This document shows positions 1 to 10,329 of a DNA stretch of 64,000 nucleotides, one piece after another. The stretch spans positions 37,474,518-37,538,517 of the forward strand of contig NC_087062.1 of assembly GCF_963678635.1 (NCBI RefSeq), read 5' to 3'. The number at the start of each line of letters is the position of its first letter. The first letter of the stretch is position 1. This DNA comes from Symsagittifera roscoffensis (Eukaryota > Xenacoelomorpha > Acoela > Convolutidae). The position numbers and the translations under genes are program-made. A model generated the notes under the pieces. The model saw only the letters and a program-made list of their open reading frames with translations. It searched no databases and was not told the DNA's origin.

Positions 1-760
1 TTCTTTTGAGAAATTTTTTCTTATAAAAAATACTTATTCTTATTGTCGTGTCATACAAGCATTAAATTTTTTTTGCTAATGTTGAGTTCTTTAAAAATTT
101 GATTACCATTTGCACTGCACTTATAGTTTTCACACAGTTTTAATGCATCTATGATTTTTCCATTTTTGTGCCAGAATTGGTTGGAAGGGGAGGGGATAGG
201 GGCATGAAATGTCACATTTCCTTGCTCAAAAACTTTCCTTCAACTGTTTCTTTCATTTAAATTCATTTATTTAAAAAAATTACTTCTATAACTTAGGAAT
301 ACAATTATTAAATATTTTTGCAAAGATTCAGTACTTCAATTCATTGAAAATTTAATCAGGAATTGCACTTGATTTATTTTTTAACCTAAATTTTGGGCAT
401 CACAGAACAAAGGAGAACAATCAGTTTAATTTTTCTGACTTTTTTTGTGAGACTTAGAGAGAAGGGGAGGGGTGGGGCCAAGAAATGTCACATTCATGGC
501 ACAAAAGACTTCTTTCCACTGTTTCTTTTGAGAAAATTATTTATACTTATTATCTTGGCATGCAAGCTTTGAATATTTTTGCAAAGGTTGAGTACTACAA
601 AATTTATCTATGAGATGCATTCCACTTGAAGTATTCACAATTTTGTGCATCTGAAAACAAACAAGGACAATTAGTTTAATTTTCAGATATATTTGTTGCA
701 TTTTGTTGTCAAGCTGAGAAAGAAATGGAAAGGGATGAGGTCGTGCAATTAAGCTTTTTT
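1..760. repeat. Degenerate tandem repeat, three ~250-275 bp units
   Basis: Three imperfect head-to-tail units begin near 1, 246 and 521. Each opens with a ctgtttctttt-like stretch, then aaatatttttgcaaag, gttgagtact, a ttcacttga-like stretch, an aacaaa...gacaatcagtttaatttt block and a gaaggggaggg block followed by gaaatgtcacatt. Divergence is substantial, so this is an old array. The first unit is cut by the window edge. No coding potential is visible. Confidence 0.65.
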
Positions 761-2684
761 GTCATTTTACGAATATTTGTTAAACTTTGATAATAAAGAA
801 GTAGTTATTACTTTGTTTTCATCGTCAAAATGATCATAATATTTCATCCACTTTTTTCAACCACTTGTAATATTAAAGAATTATTTGGTTAAATATACGT
901 GATGCCATCCAAAAAAAAAAGTCTCAATAAGTTACAAATCATCTATTACGCCGGCATGCCAATATACAATTTTTGTTCGTGTATATCTGATAAACTTTTA
1001 AATTCAAGTTTATGTCTTTGTTTAATTTGAACGTTTCTCAGCTTCACATTTAAAATGTTTGATTTTTTTCATTGTTTTAGTACAAGAAATCTGCAACAAG
1101 TGTTTGTTGCAGATTTTTTGCCCCGATTCGTTCTATGAAACTATTTTTTGTTCTGTGTGGTTGTTTAATTTCAGAGTTACTCTGTTATAGATATACGCAT
1201 TACCAGTTTCATTTATCCGAATGTTTTTGCCACATCAAATTTTCTAGATAGGCTATGTTGGGTAATGAATATTTCTGTTTGTGATAAAACTATAGATAGA
1301 TATTAAGTAAATCTCGTTGATGATCATATGTTCTACTAAGATAGAATGTTTTTTATTCCGCAGTTATGTTGCCTGCTTAGTCTGTCAATTTGAGACACGG
1401 GTATATTTTAGAAAAATGCTGAGCTCGAACTGACAGATAAATGAGTCAAACGTACGCCTGAAAAAGATACGCGTTTTGTCGACTAAAACTCCTGGTATGA
1501 TTATTTTTGCGGAAGTTGTTCATTTGTGTGAATAAATTTTCTCAACATTTTTTTTCCACAAAAAGTGAGTTCTGTTTTATCAACATTGAGAACAAGTTTT
1601 TTTTCAAGCTTTCATGTACTTTCTTGTATATCGAGCCTTGTTCTTAAATTCAGCATTGATTTTTCTTTGCATAAGAGTCTATATCATCATCGAATTTTGC
1701 TTAACTCGTTTGTTGATTTTTTTTCATTTAATTAGAGAATAAAAATCAATAGTCATGGGCTAAGTTCATGTTTATTACCCTTGCGATACGCAAGGGTAGT
1801 GGAATCGGGCATTAGACTTTAAATTGAAACAGTTTTCAAATGGAGGTAACTGAAACAGGACTTCGAAACTGACGAGGACTTGTTCAGGATCAAAAAATTT
1901 CGGCCTTATATTTGTCTTCTTATGTTTTGTCGGCTTATTTGTCACGCCTTATAATCGTTTTATGCTCCGAAAAGTTTTCGTTGTAGTTGCGTTCGAGTGT
2001 TTTGTCATTGTAAATATCGGCCGAATCGAAATATGCTTTACATTGGTTGTAACTTTACCAACTCGATTTGTTAACTTTTCGTTTTTCTATATAATTTTTT
2101 TTCGGCTTAATTGGTTTCGGCTTCTTTTAAATCGACTTAGTGGCCTCTTTTTGCGTCGCTTGATGACTGAAAAAAAAAATTGTGCGCGTATGTGTTCTGA
2201 GGGGAAGCGCGACTTAATTTTTTATTTATTAAAACTTTTTCTGTTTTCGACAGGAAGGGTTTCTGCTCAGGGTTTTTCTGTTTTGTTACCGCTTGGTAAT
2301 TTTTGTTCCGATGCTTATTTTTCATTGTATTGTCTAGGAATGTTTTTTTTGCTAATAGTTTTTCGTCTTTTTGGTTTTCGATTAAGCTTTCGGTTTAGTT
2401 TCTTAGTTTTGCATACCACATTGCATTCAGCTCATATGCGTCTTTAGTGGATGCTATATGGACATCCATGTATTTTCTTTAAGTTAGATTTCGCGGAACA
2501 AATTTGGTTGATTTTCAGCTGATTGGCTGTCGGCTTTTTTTATGTCGCCTTATTTACCTTGTTTTTTATTTCCTACAAACTTCTGATCTTAATTATGAGA
2601 TCGATAAAATTTTGGCCCGAAAGGTACATTTTTGAGTTCAACCTCACTTGGAACTCTTTAAAAACTTTTAATGCATTTAAACAA
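761..2684. other. AT-rich non-coding stretch, no gene recognised
   Basis: No exon or RNA gene could be supported. A short palindrome (cccttgcgatacgcaaggg) lies near 1778-1796. Between about 1890 and 2570 are several tcggctt / gtcggc pieces resembling the reverse complement of the gccgacaaaa segments beside tRNA-like copies elsewhere in the window, so this is probably old SINE or transposon debris. The 161-codon open frame at 1962-2447 is rich in Phe/Leu/Arg, as expected from T-rich DNA, and has no recognisable domain. Confidence 0.4.
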
Positions 2685-4643
2685 AAAAAAACTTGATTTT
2701 TTTTGCTTTTCTAGTTCTTTCTTCAACAGTAGCAACGATTGGGGTCCTCTTTGATAGTTCTTGAGTGTCTCGCTTCGCCTCTGCGTTGATTTTGTTTTTC
2801 AAGTAATTAGATAGTGAAAACAATAGTCTAAAAATAGTACCTCATGGTGTGCCAAGATTGAGTATTTCCCATTTCAAATTATAATTTTGAAATTTTACAC
2901 ACTGCTTATGGTTTCTCAAAAAGTCCTTCAGGAGATTAGATGTATTATCGGAATACCATACTTTTCAATTTTTTTTAATTAGTTTTCAGGAGAAATGAAT
3001 TGAAAGCGTCAGCAAAGTCTAGAAAGGTTGCATCAGTTTTATCGATTGATCCATATTGTTGAGAACTACATCTGTCGCAAATTTGTGTTTCCTGAGATTC
3101 GAATTGGTCGACGTTCAATAACGATATTCATAATTTTAAAAAAAAACTTGATTTTTTGTAATTTTCTAGTTCTTTCTTCAACAGTAACAACGATTGGGGT
3201 CCTCTTTGATAGTTCTTGAGTGTCTTGCTGTTTTAATCATAAATTTGCGGTATTGCACAGGGTGCGAAGCTCAGCTTCGCCTCTGCGTTGATTTTGTTTT
3301 TCAAATAATTAGATAGTGAAAACAATAGTCTAAAAATAGTACCTTATGGTGTGCCAAGATTGAGTATTTCCCATTTCAAATTATAATTTTGAAATTTTAC
3401 ACACTGCTTATGGTTTCTCAAAAAGTCCTTCAGGAGACTAGATGTATTATTGGAATACCATACTTTTAAATTTTTTCTAATTAGTTTTCAGGAGAAATGA
3501 ATTGAAAGCGTCAGCAAAGTCTAGAAAGGTTGCATCAGTTTTATCGATTGATCCATATTGTTGAGAACTACATCTGTCGCAAATTTGTGTTTCCTGAGAT
3601 TCGAATTGGTCGACGTTCAATAACGATATTCATAATTTTAAAAAAAAACTTGATTTTTTGTAATTTTCTAGTTCTTTCTTCAACAGTAACAACGATTGGG
3701 GTCCTCTTTGATAGTTCTTGAGTGTCTTGCTGTTTTAATCATAAATTTGCGGTATTGCACAGGGTGCGAAGCTCAGCTTCGCCTCTGCGTTGATTTTGTT
3801 TTTCAAATAATTAGATAGTGAAAACAATAGTCTAAAAATAGTACCTTATGGTGTGCCAAGATTGAGTATTTCCCATTTCAAATTATAATTTTGAAATTTT
3901 ACACACTGCTTATGGTTTCTCAAAAAGTCCTTCAGGAGACTAGATGTATTATTGGAATACCATACTTTTAAATTTTTTCTAATTAGTTTTCAGGAGAAAT
4001 GAATTGAAAGCGTCAGCAAAGTCTAGAAAGGTTGCATCAGTTTTATCGATTGATCCATATTGTTGAGAACTACATCTGTCGCAAATTTGTGTTTCCTGAG
4101 ATTCGAATTGGTCGACGTTCAATAACGATATTCATAATTTAAAAAAAAAACTTGATTTTTTGTACTTTTCTAGTTCTTTCTTCAACAGTAACAACGATTG
4201 GGGTCCTCTTTGATAGTTCTTGAGTGTCTTGCTGTTTTAATCATAAATTTGCGGTATTGCACAGGGTGCGAAGCTCAGCTTCGCCTCTGCGTTGACTTTG
4301 TTTTTCAAATAATTAGATAGTGAAAATCAATAGTCTAAAAATAGTACCTCATGGTGTGCCAAGATAGAGTATTTCCCATTTCAAATTATAATTTTGAAAT
4401 TTTACACACTTCTTATGGTTTCTCAAAAAGTCCTTCAGGAGATTAGATGTATTATTGGAATTTCATACTTCTCAATTTTTTCTAATTAGTTTTCAGGAGA
4501 AATGAATTGAAAGCGGCAGCAAAGTCTAGAAAGGTTGCATCAGTTTTATCGATTGATCCATATTGTTAAGAACTACATCTGTCGCAAATTTGTGTTTCCT
4601 GAGATTCGAATTGGTCGACGTTCAATAACGATATTCATAATTT
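2685..4643. repeat. Tandem array of ~502 bp unit, four copies
   Basis: Four consecutive copies share landmarks. The ctagttctttcttcaacagta segment recurs near 2714, 3167, 3669 and 4170. The gcatcagttttatcgattga segment recurs near 3030, 3532, 4034 and 4535. The period is ~502 bp between copies 2-4. The first copy lacks ~45 bp around the palindrome gcgaagctcagcttcgc, so its spacing is ~457 bp. Copies 2 and 3 are almost identical, implying recent amplification or gene-conversion-like homogenisation. Two identical 63-codon frames in the units are products of the repeat, not genes. Confidence 0.93.
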
Positions 4644-4989
4644 AATTCAAAAGCAAGCATTTAAAAACTTTTGATAGCGCGTTTGTCACACAAATTGGCC
4701 CCTCATTTGTTGCGACCTATGTTCAGCACTAACTTTTTTATAGTTTTTCAATTGAGGTCGAATCATGACTAAAATGACTCAATCTTGTGGAAGGCGTCCT
4801 TGTGGTACGTACCTACCTGCAATAAACAGTTTTCTACTAGTCTGTGGAAGTGTTTTACTGGAGCTCCTTGGCTCATCAAGTGGGATTAAGTCTTTACAGG
4901 CACAATCTTGAAATTGGTTATCGCGGAACTTAATTTTGCGTGGAACACGGTTTTCTTCGGGTCTGACTTAATAATTTTGGCGTTTTTAG

Positions 4990-7900
4990 GAATGCTGATC
5001 AAGACTTTGACCCCTGTCTGTTCACGTATCTGAAGAGAGTCAAGTGGGCGGAGCTGCGAGAGACTTTGTTGCAAGACAAACAGAACGAACAGATGCTGCA
5101 AACTATCGCAAAGTAAGTCTAGCAATTAAAGCTACTGACTCACTTAACACTTTCTTCCAAATGAAAAAAAATCTTGTGGTTTACGGCCAACTTCGTTTGA
5201 ATTACGTAGAATTTTTCTAAAATTAGTCCTCGACAAATCTAAAATTACGAGAAATTTATCTAGAGCTGACTTTATCTAGAGTTCCGTGAAAATACGATTT
5301 TTTTCTGGCCAGAAGATATCAGCGTTTATTTTTAGACAGTGGATCAGGATTTAGACCCCCTATCTGCTCAAGGTGACATTTATTATTTGTTGTTTCCTTT
5401 TTAATTCTCATGGTTTTATATAGACTTGTTATGATGTGTCTCAGGTAGTTTGGGCGTCTGTCATAATTTTTATTTCGGAGAAATAAATATGTGCAAGTTA
5501 AAGTACACACTTATCATAACAAATTTGCTCACTGTTTGGATTGCATGTGTTGACTTTGGGTGTGGTTCAAGTATGATAAACTGGACCAAGTTAAGATCTT
5601 CCACCCCAGCCTTTAATTCGCCTTAAATTTGCTAAGCACTGCATGTAAAATGCTCGATTCTGATTGGCTGAAAATTCCCTACTTAGAACCAAGTTAACAT
5701 CATCTCCCCTCCCCAAACGGCTTTGGGGGGAGGATGTTAACTTGGTTCGATAAACTACTAGAAAAAGCAACTGTAAACGTTGGTTCTAAGGGTCGTTTTG
5801 ATCATATATACACGAAATGGTTGATTTGAATTTTCACTAAAACAAAAAAATTGAATTGGCTAAAAACAGATATCATATCACTGGTAAATCGATGACCGTA
5901 ATTGTATACGTTCGTTGCCACCAGCTACGAACTCTTCTGAGGAATATTGGGACGGTTTTAGAGTAATTCAACCCCTTTCGACCCAAAGCGTCCCTTTCAT
6001 TGGTACCATTTTAGAAAACAAAATTGTTGTTGTTCCGACTACTGAAAATGCGGAGGAACTTTGTATTCGGGTGTGTTATAGTATTTTTCTTTTTTTTTTG
6101 TTTTCCTCGCAAAGTCAGGTACCACAATTATTAATCGGAGTGGGTCGAATGATATATCATAAGAGATCCTTTTCAGCCTTGATTCGAACGATATTAAAAA
6201 GTTTTCATAAAGTTGTCACAGTATCGAGAATAACTGGTTTAAAATTTTTGATTTTTAGTCTATATTCGAGCGAATAAACAGAGGTAACAGGCTTACCATA
6301 GCTCATTTATGCTTAATTTAAGCCGTGAAAACTTAATTTTACTCAAGTAAATTTAGTTTTAGAAATTTTTAGCGACCTAATCAAAAACTTAAAAAAGTAA
6401 ACAATTTCTGAAAAACAATTTTTAAAAATTTTTCTCATTTTTTATTTTCCTATTTCTAGTCATTGTTCTACAAAAGCTGTTGTCCATTTACTATTACTGC
6501 CGCTTATTTTACTATGACAGTTGAATATGCCTAAGTTCTACATTTTCGTTTGGATCCTTGTATCACACCTCGCAGAAATTACGACAAACACCACTTTTTT
6601 TGTATTTTTAAGACTATGGTCGGAACATTCTGTGCTACTTAGCCCAGTAACCGTCTATCCTTGGTTAAGTTGCATTTGACTTCAATATACACTAATGTTA
6701 GCTGGGAGCGGGCATTTACACGATAGTTTTGGTTGAAACGGCATTTAACTGGTTCAAAAAGAATAGAATGCGATGCAAAAGTTTTTGGCAAAATAGGGGT
6801 CTTGATAGTGTTTTAAGATAGTTCTGAAAATGAATTTGGTCGACCTAAAGAGAAGCCGAACATTGTTCAAATCTGCCCACCCTGATAAACCCGTAAATCC
6901 GACCCTCAAGTTATATAACCGAAAAGCATTGTGCTGATATTTTATTGTTTTAACTCCAGGACTTCTCTCGAGACCGAACGTGTGTGAGTGTTTGTGTGTG
7001 ACTTAGGTCGGCGTTTGTGTTGCACGTATTGGATGGGGAGTCGTTTGATGATGCTATGGAAAGTATGGGCGACACCCAACTGCAGATGTGGTGTGACAGG
7101 AGTCTCAACGTTGTCATTAACAAAGGTAGAACAATTACAATGACCCAAATCTCAAAAATGTCAAAATTGATTATACACAACGTCCGAAATATTTTGGGTA
7201 ATGACATTTTCACAAAAGCGATTTTTATTTTTACAATTCATCAATGCAACGCAAAATGTTGAAAAAAGGCAAGCGATTTTGCAACAAAACTGGCTCTTGG
7301 AATCTGGTAATATAGCTTCCACATTTTCATTCTGCTTTTTGGGAAATATATAGAATTTGTGAATTATTATTGTCTGAATAGTTTCATAAACGCAAATAAT
7401 TAGCTGTTTATTTCTACGTATCGAAAATCGTCTACCAAATATGTCAATTTTTTATATTGTGAAATATAAATCTTCGCTTAGGCGGCTATGTCTACATATG
7501 CTGTGAGCATTCCCATTGCGATGCAGTTCTGCTTGCTTCCATTTACTCTGACATATTTCTGATTGGCAAAACTCAACTGGTAACTTCCGAGGGAAAACTA
7601 AACGTCTCCAAATTCGTTCCAAACACCTACTTCCCAGATTATGAAGAATTACAATGGAATTTACAACCAGAATTACGTACTAATTACGCAACTATCAAAT
7701 CTGAAGTGATAGATAATCCGAACTTGAAAACTCGTCTTTGCGTCAAACGCGTGAGTGTAGATAAAAGCTTGATCAAGGCCAATAAAATGGGCCCGGATAG
7801 CTTTTTCCAGAGTGTCATTTTCTGGGCTTACTATAAGAAACATGGGAAAATTGCAAATGCATATCAGCCTGGTACTCTAATGTCTTTTAAAGACGGCCGA

Positions 7901-9808
7901 ACGGAAAATACGCGGCCGCTCAACCAGCCGAAAGTGGACTTTATCAAAGCAATGGAAGATTCTAGCTTGCCTGATGCTATGAAAGTAGACTTGCTGAGAA
8001 AGTCGGCTAATTATCAATATTATCAGACAAGATTGTCATCTGTGGGAGAAGGATGCGACAGACATTTGTTTGGGCTGTACATCATTGCTAAGGTACATTT
8101 TTAGATTTTTGTTTGTATGTTTTTTGCAAGATTTGTTCTGCTAGTCTTATTACACACGCAGTGTTATTTTAGGCAGAGCGTAGTGCTTTTCTGACATAAG
8201 TCGCAAATGAAAGTGCTCTTTTTTTTGTGGCACTTTTGCAGTATTATATCTGATTTATTTTTACTGCATAGTCTTACATCTTTGTATCTAGGTAAGAATA
8301 ATGAACGTAGTGAATACTCTTATATAGGTCTTGGTGATTTTTTTGTTTTTTTTTCAGGAAAAAGTCTGAAAATTTGTTAACGCTCAATTTTGCTTTTTCG
8401 AGTCTTGAGTTTTGATTTTTTTTCAATTGCTGAAAGGAAGGCAAACTTCACTATCGAATAGCAAAAGTGTAAAGGTCACGAAAATCGTGATATATTTCTA
8501 GTTTCGAAAGTGGATTTTAATGTTCAGATTTCAAAGCGGACTTAAAGATTTACCTGCTGATTCATTTTTCTCAAGTTGGGTTAATTTTATCAAAAAAAAA
8601 TACCAATCAGAAATTGTTCTTGAAATTCAAAGAGTTTTAGGGACATATACATATTTTTTGAAACTCGGAAGATGAAGTTTTTTCAAACAACAAGTTAATT
8701 CTAGTTTTTTTTCTGTTTCATTACGTTCATTTATTTTTTTCAATATTCAGTTGGCTATGTTTTGTCGGAAGCCAGTTTTTGTTTGATAAAAATGAGTACT
8801 TTGAATACGTCTGGGAGAAGCCAGTTTTTGTTTGATAAAAATGAGTACTTTGAATACGTCTGGGATTTTGTTTTTTTAAAAAATATTTTTATATGCTTTG
8901 AAAAATTTGTGCATTTCTGATTTTCAAGAAAGTGGTACAAATGGAAAGACTGGCAACCACCTGTGCCTGCAAACGCCGCTAGTACATTTTTACTTTATCC
9001 AATTTCCTACGGCATTCAAAGATTTCATTTGGGGAGTTTTAGAGTTTCATTTGGGGAGTTTCAGCGCCCCAAAATTTTTACAAAATTCCAAGGGAAAATG
9101 AAAATAAAATTAACAAAGAAAAATGATTATATATATTTTTTGGAATTCCGCAACAAACCCACGCCCGAACCTAACCAGTACCAATCAACGTAAAAGAAGA
9201 TTTTTTATTTTGTTTTCTGATTTTTGCTGTGATATCTGTGGTCAGAACTTTCAGTGCTACTTGCACAAAATGACTTCTTTGTTTTAATAACCTACTGTAG
9301 TTCGATCGGTATATTTTAAATAAAACATTTTGTTTTCCTCTCGTTTCTAGCTTTGCAATGGTATCACTCTCAAACATGGCTCCCGACTGAAATTGCACAT
9401 TAGACATCGGAAGATTAAGGGTTTTTATTTACAATGTTTGGCGTGTTTCAGGGAACATCAACGCCCAGCGAGTTCCTCGACTTTGTTTTCACTGAAGGAA
9501 TGGACTTTCCACTTTGCACTAGCGTTTGTCCCACAACTATGCTTCCCGAAGTCAAACATTTAATCGAAGATGACGCCAATGCTAATTTCTGTTCAATCGG
9601 AGGCCAATTCAGACCAGTAGATCCAAATCAGTATGGAGTAGTATACATGGTTGTATGCCAGAATGAAATGAACATTACAGTTACTGATCTGGCCTGTTCA
9701 GAGGAGACGAATGCGTTTGAAATGGGCGACACAATTCAACAGTGTTTCTACGAAGTGTTCGACTTGTTGAAACGAAATAACGACCAAGCTAAAATGGAGC
9801 GAAGGTGA
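4990..9808 (+). CDS. Carnitine O-acyltransferase (CRAT/CROT-like), 3' five exons, N-terminus missing
   Basis: This enzyme moves short- or medium-chain acyl groups between CoA and carnitine. Exons with consistent GT-AG phases are 4990-5112, 5962-6072, 7007-7125, 7482-8092 and 9452-9808 (TGA). They encode about 440 residues of a ~620-residue family, so roughly 180 N-terminal residues lie in exons not found here or upstream of the window. Recognised in order: a WAELRETLLQDKQN segment, the CDRSLNVVINKGG strand, the catalytic-His block CEHSHCDA (family EHxxxDA), MGPDSFFQ, the GRTENTR carnitine-side loop, a DRHLFGL helix, the CTS variant of the family STS motif, and QYGVVYMVV. The C-terminus is MERR, so there is no peroxisomal AKL-type signal. 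The retained Thr in GRTE favours carnitine over choline. CRAT versus CROT is unresolved. Exon 2 boundaries were chosen by phase and are the least certain. The odd points are the CTS and TENTRP substitutions. The 8093-9451 intron contains a family-A repeat copy. Confidence 0.88.
5686..5748. repeat. GC-rich hairpin in intron 1 of the acyltransferase gene
   Basis: The arms gaaccaagttaacatc and gatgttaacttggttc are exact inverted copies. They are extended by C-rich and G-rich halves (ctccccaaa / tttggggggag) around a 4-nt cggc loop at 5718-5721. A third partial copy (accaagttaagatcttccacccc) lies near 5584. It is probably a MITE remnant. Confidence 0.6.
6610..6666 (+). repeat. Short interspersed repeat, copy 1 (partner near 33560 on - strand)
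   Basis: The segment tggtcggaacattctg, a cross-matching tgctactt block and a taaccgtctatcctt-like tail also occur as the reverse complement at about 33557-33610 in a PCM1 intron. This is a two-copy dispersed repeat of unknown class. Confidence 0.5.
8290..8762 (-). repeat. Interspersed repeat family A, copy in acyltransferase intron
   Basis: This copy is inverted relative to most others. Shared landmarks, read on the - strand, are aacatagccaac, a gttgttct/aatt block, taacccaact(t)gagaaa, a tcgatagtgaagtttgcctt block, then atcaccaagacctatataag and a short hairpin (aagagt...actacgttcatt). Copies recur throughout the PCM1 introns. The class is undetermined. Confidence 0.65.
8768..8865. repeat. 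Perfect 49 bp tandem duplication
   Basis: The unit starting gaagccagtttttgtttg at 8768 is repeated exactly at 8817. It lies in the acyltransferase intron beside a family-A copy. Confidence 0.95.
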
Positions 9809-9819
9809 ATTTTCGACAG

Positions 9820-9825
9820 AATAAA
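9820..9825 (+). promoter_or_regulatory. Polyadenylation signal candidate (proximal), acyltransferase gene
   Basis: AATAAA lies 12 nt after the acyltransferase stop codon. It is very close to the stop, so the distal signal at 9937 is probably the main one. Confidence 0.4.
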
Positions 9826-9936
9826 CTTGAAACTTGAAAACAGATGCAGTATAGCATAACATTGTTCCGACCACTTCACAAAGTAACGGAACTATGGCGT
9901 AGAATAAGTTTTGTTCCAGCCGATTTTGTCTGCCTC

Positions 9937-9942
9937 AATAAA
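9937..9942 (+). promoter_or_regulatory. Polyadenylation signal candidate (distal), acyltransferase gene
   Basis: AATAAA lies ~130 nt past the stop and is followed within 30 nt by a GT-rich stretch (ctgtggtatctgatgt). This is a plausible poly(A) site for a short 3' UTR. Confidence 0.55.
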
Positions 9943-10329
9943 ATCTGAGTCATTCATCTGTGGTATCTGATGTAAACCCTTACAGCTTGATTCGGAGTGT
10001 AAACATTACGTTCAAAAAATTTAATTTTTTTTTTTCAGGCTGGAAGTTTCGGACTGAATTTCCGATCTGATTTGTAAATTTTTCAATATTTGAACTATTA
10101 TTACCAGGTTTATATAGCTTAATGACCGATAGCCTCCTCTCGCTTATTACAAAATGAACATTAAAACTCAAAAATCATGAAAAAAAAATTGCAAATTTAT
10201 TTTTAGATTTCGTTGTGAATATTCGCGTTGTCAGAAGATAGTGCTACTTGCGCAGCAACCAGATATCTTCGTTATTTAGTGTATCATACATTTTAAAATA
10301 GTTTTAAAAGCAATTAAATTTTCATTTTC

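Larger units (their letters stand above)
9200..10320. repeat. Dispersed repeat pair (9.21-9.33 kb and 10.20-10.31 kb)
   Basis: Both segments carry a gtcagaa...gtgctacttg core followed by a cttcgtt/cttctttg stretch and a tattttaaa tail. One copy lies just upstream of the last acyltransferase exon and the other just downstream of the gene. It is old and divergent. Confidence 0.45.

Noticed and set aside
1962-2447. 161-codon open frame on the + strand
   Set aside because: Phe/Leu/Arg-rich translation of T-rich repeat debris, no domain, no splice context.
3028-3721. Two identical 63-codon frames
   Set aside because: They are the same segment of the 502 bp tandem repeat, not a gene pair.
5915-5961. 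Upstream part of the frame at 5915 as acyltransferase coding sequence
   Set aside because: Only an acceptor at 5961/5962 fits the phase of the preceding exon; the earlier AG does not.
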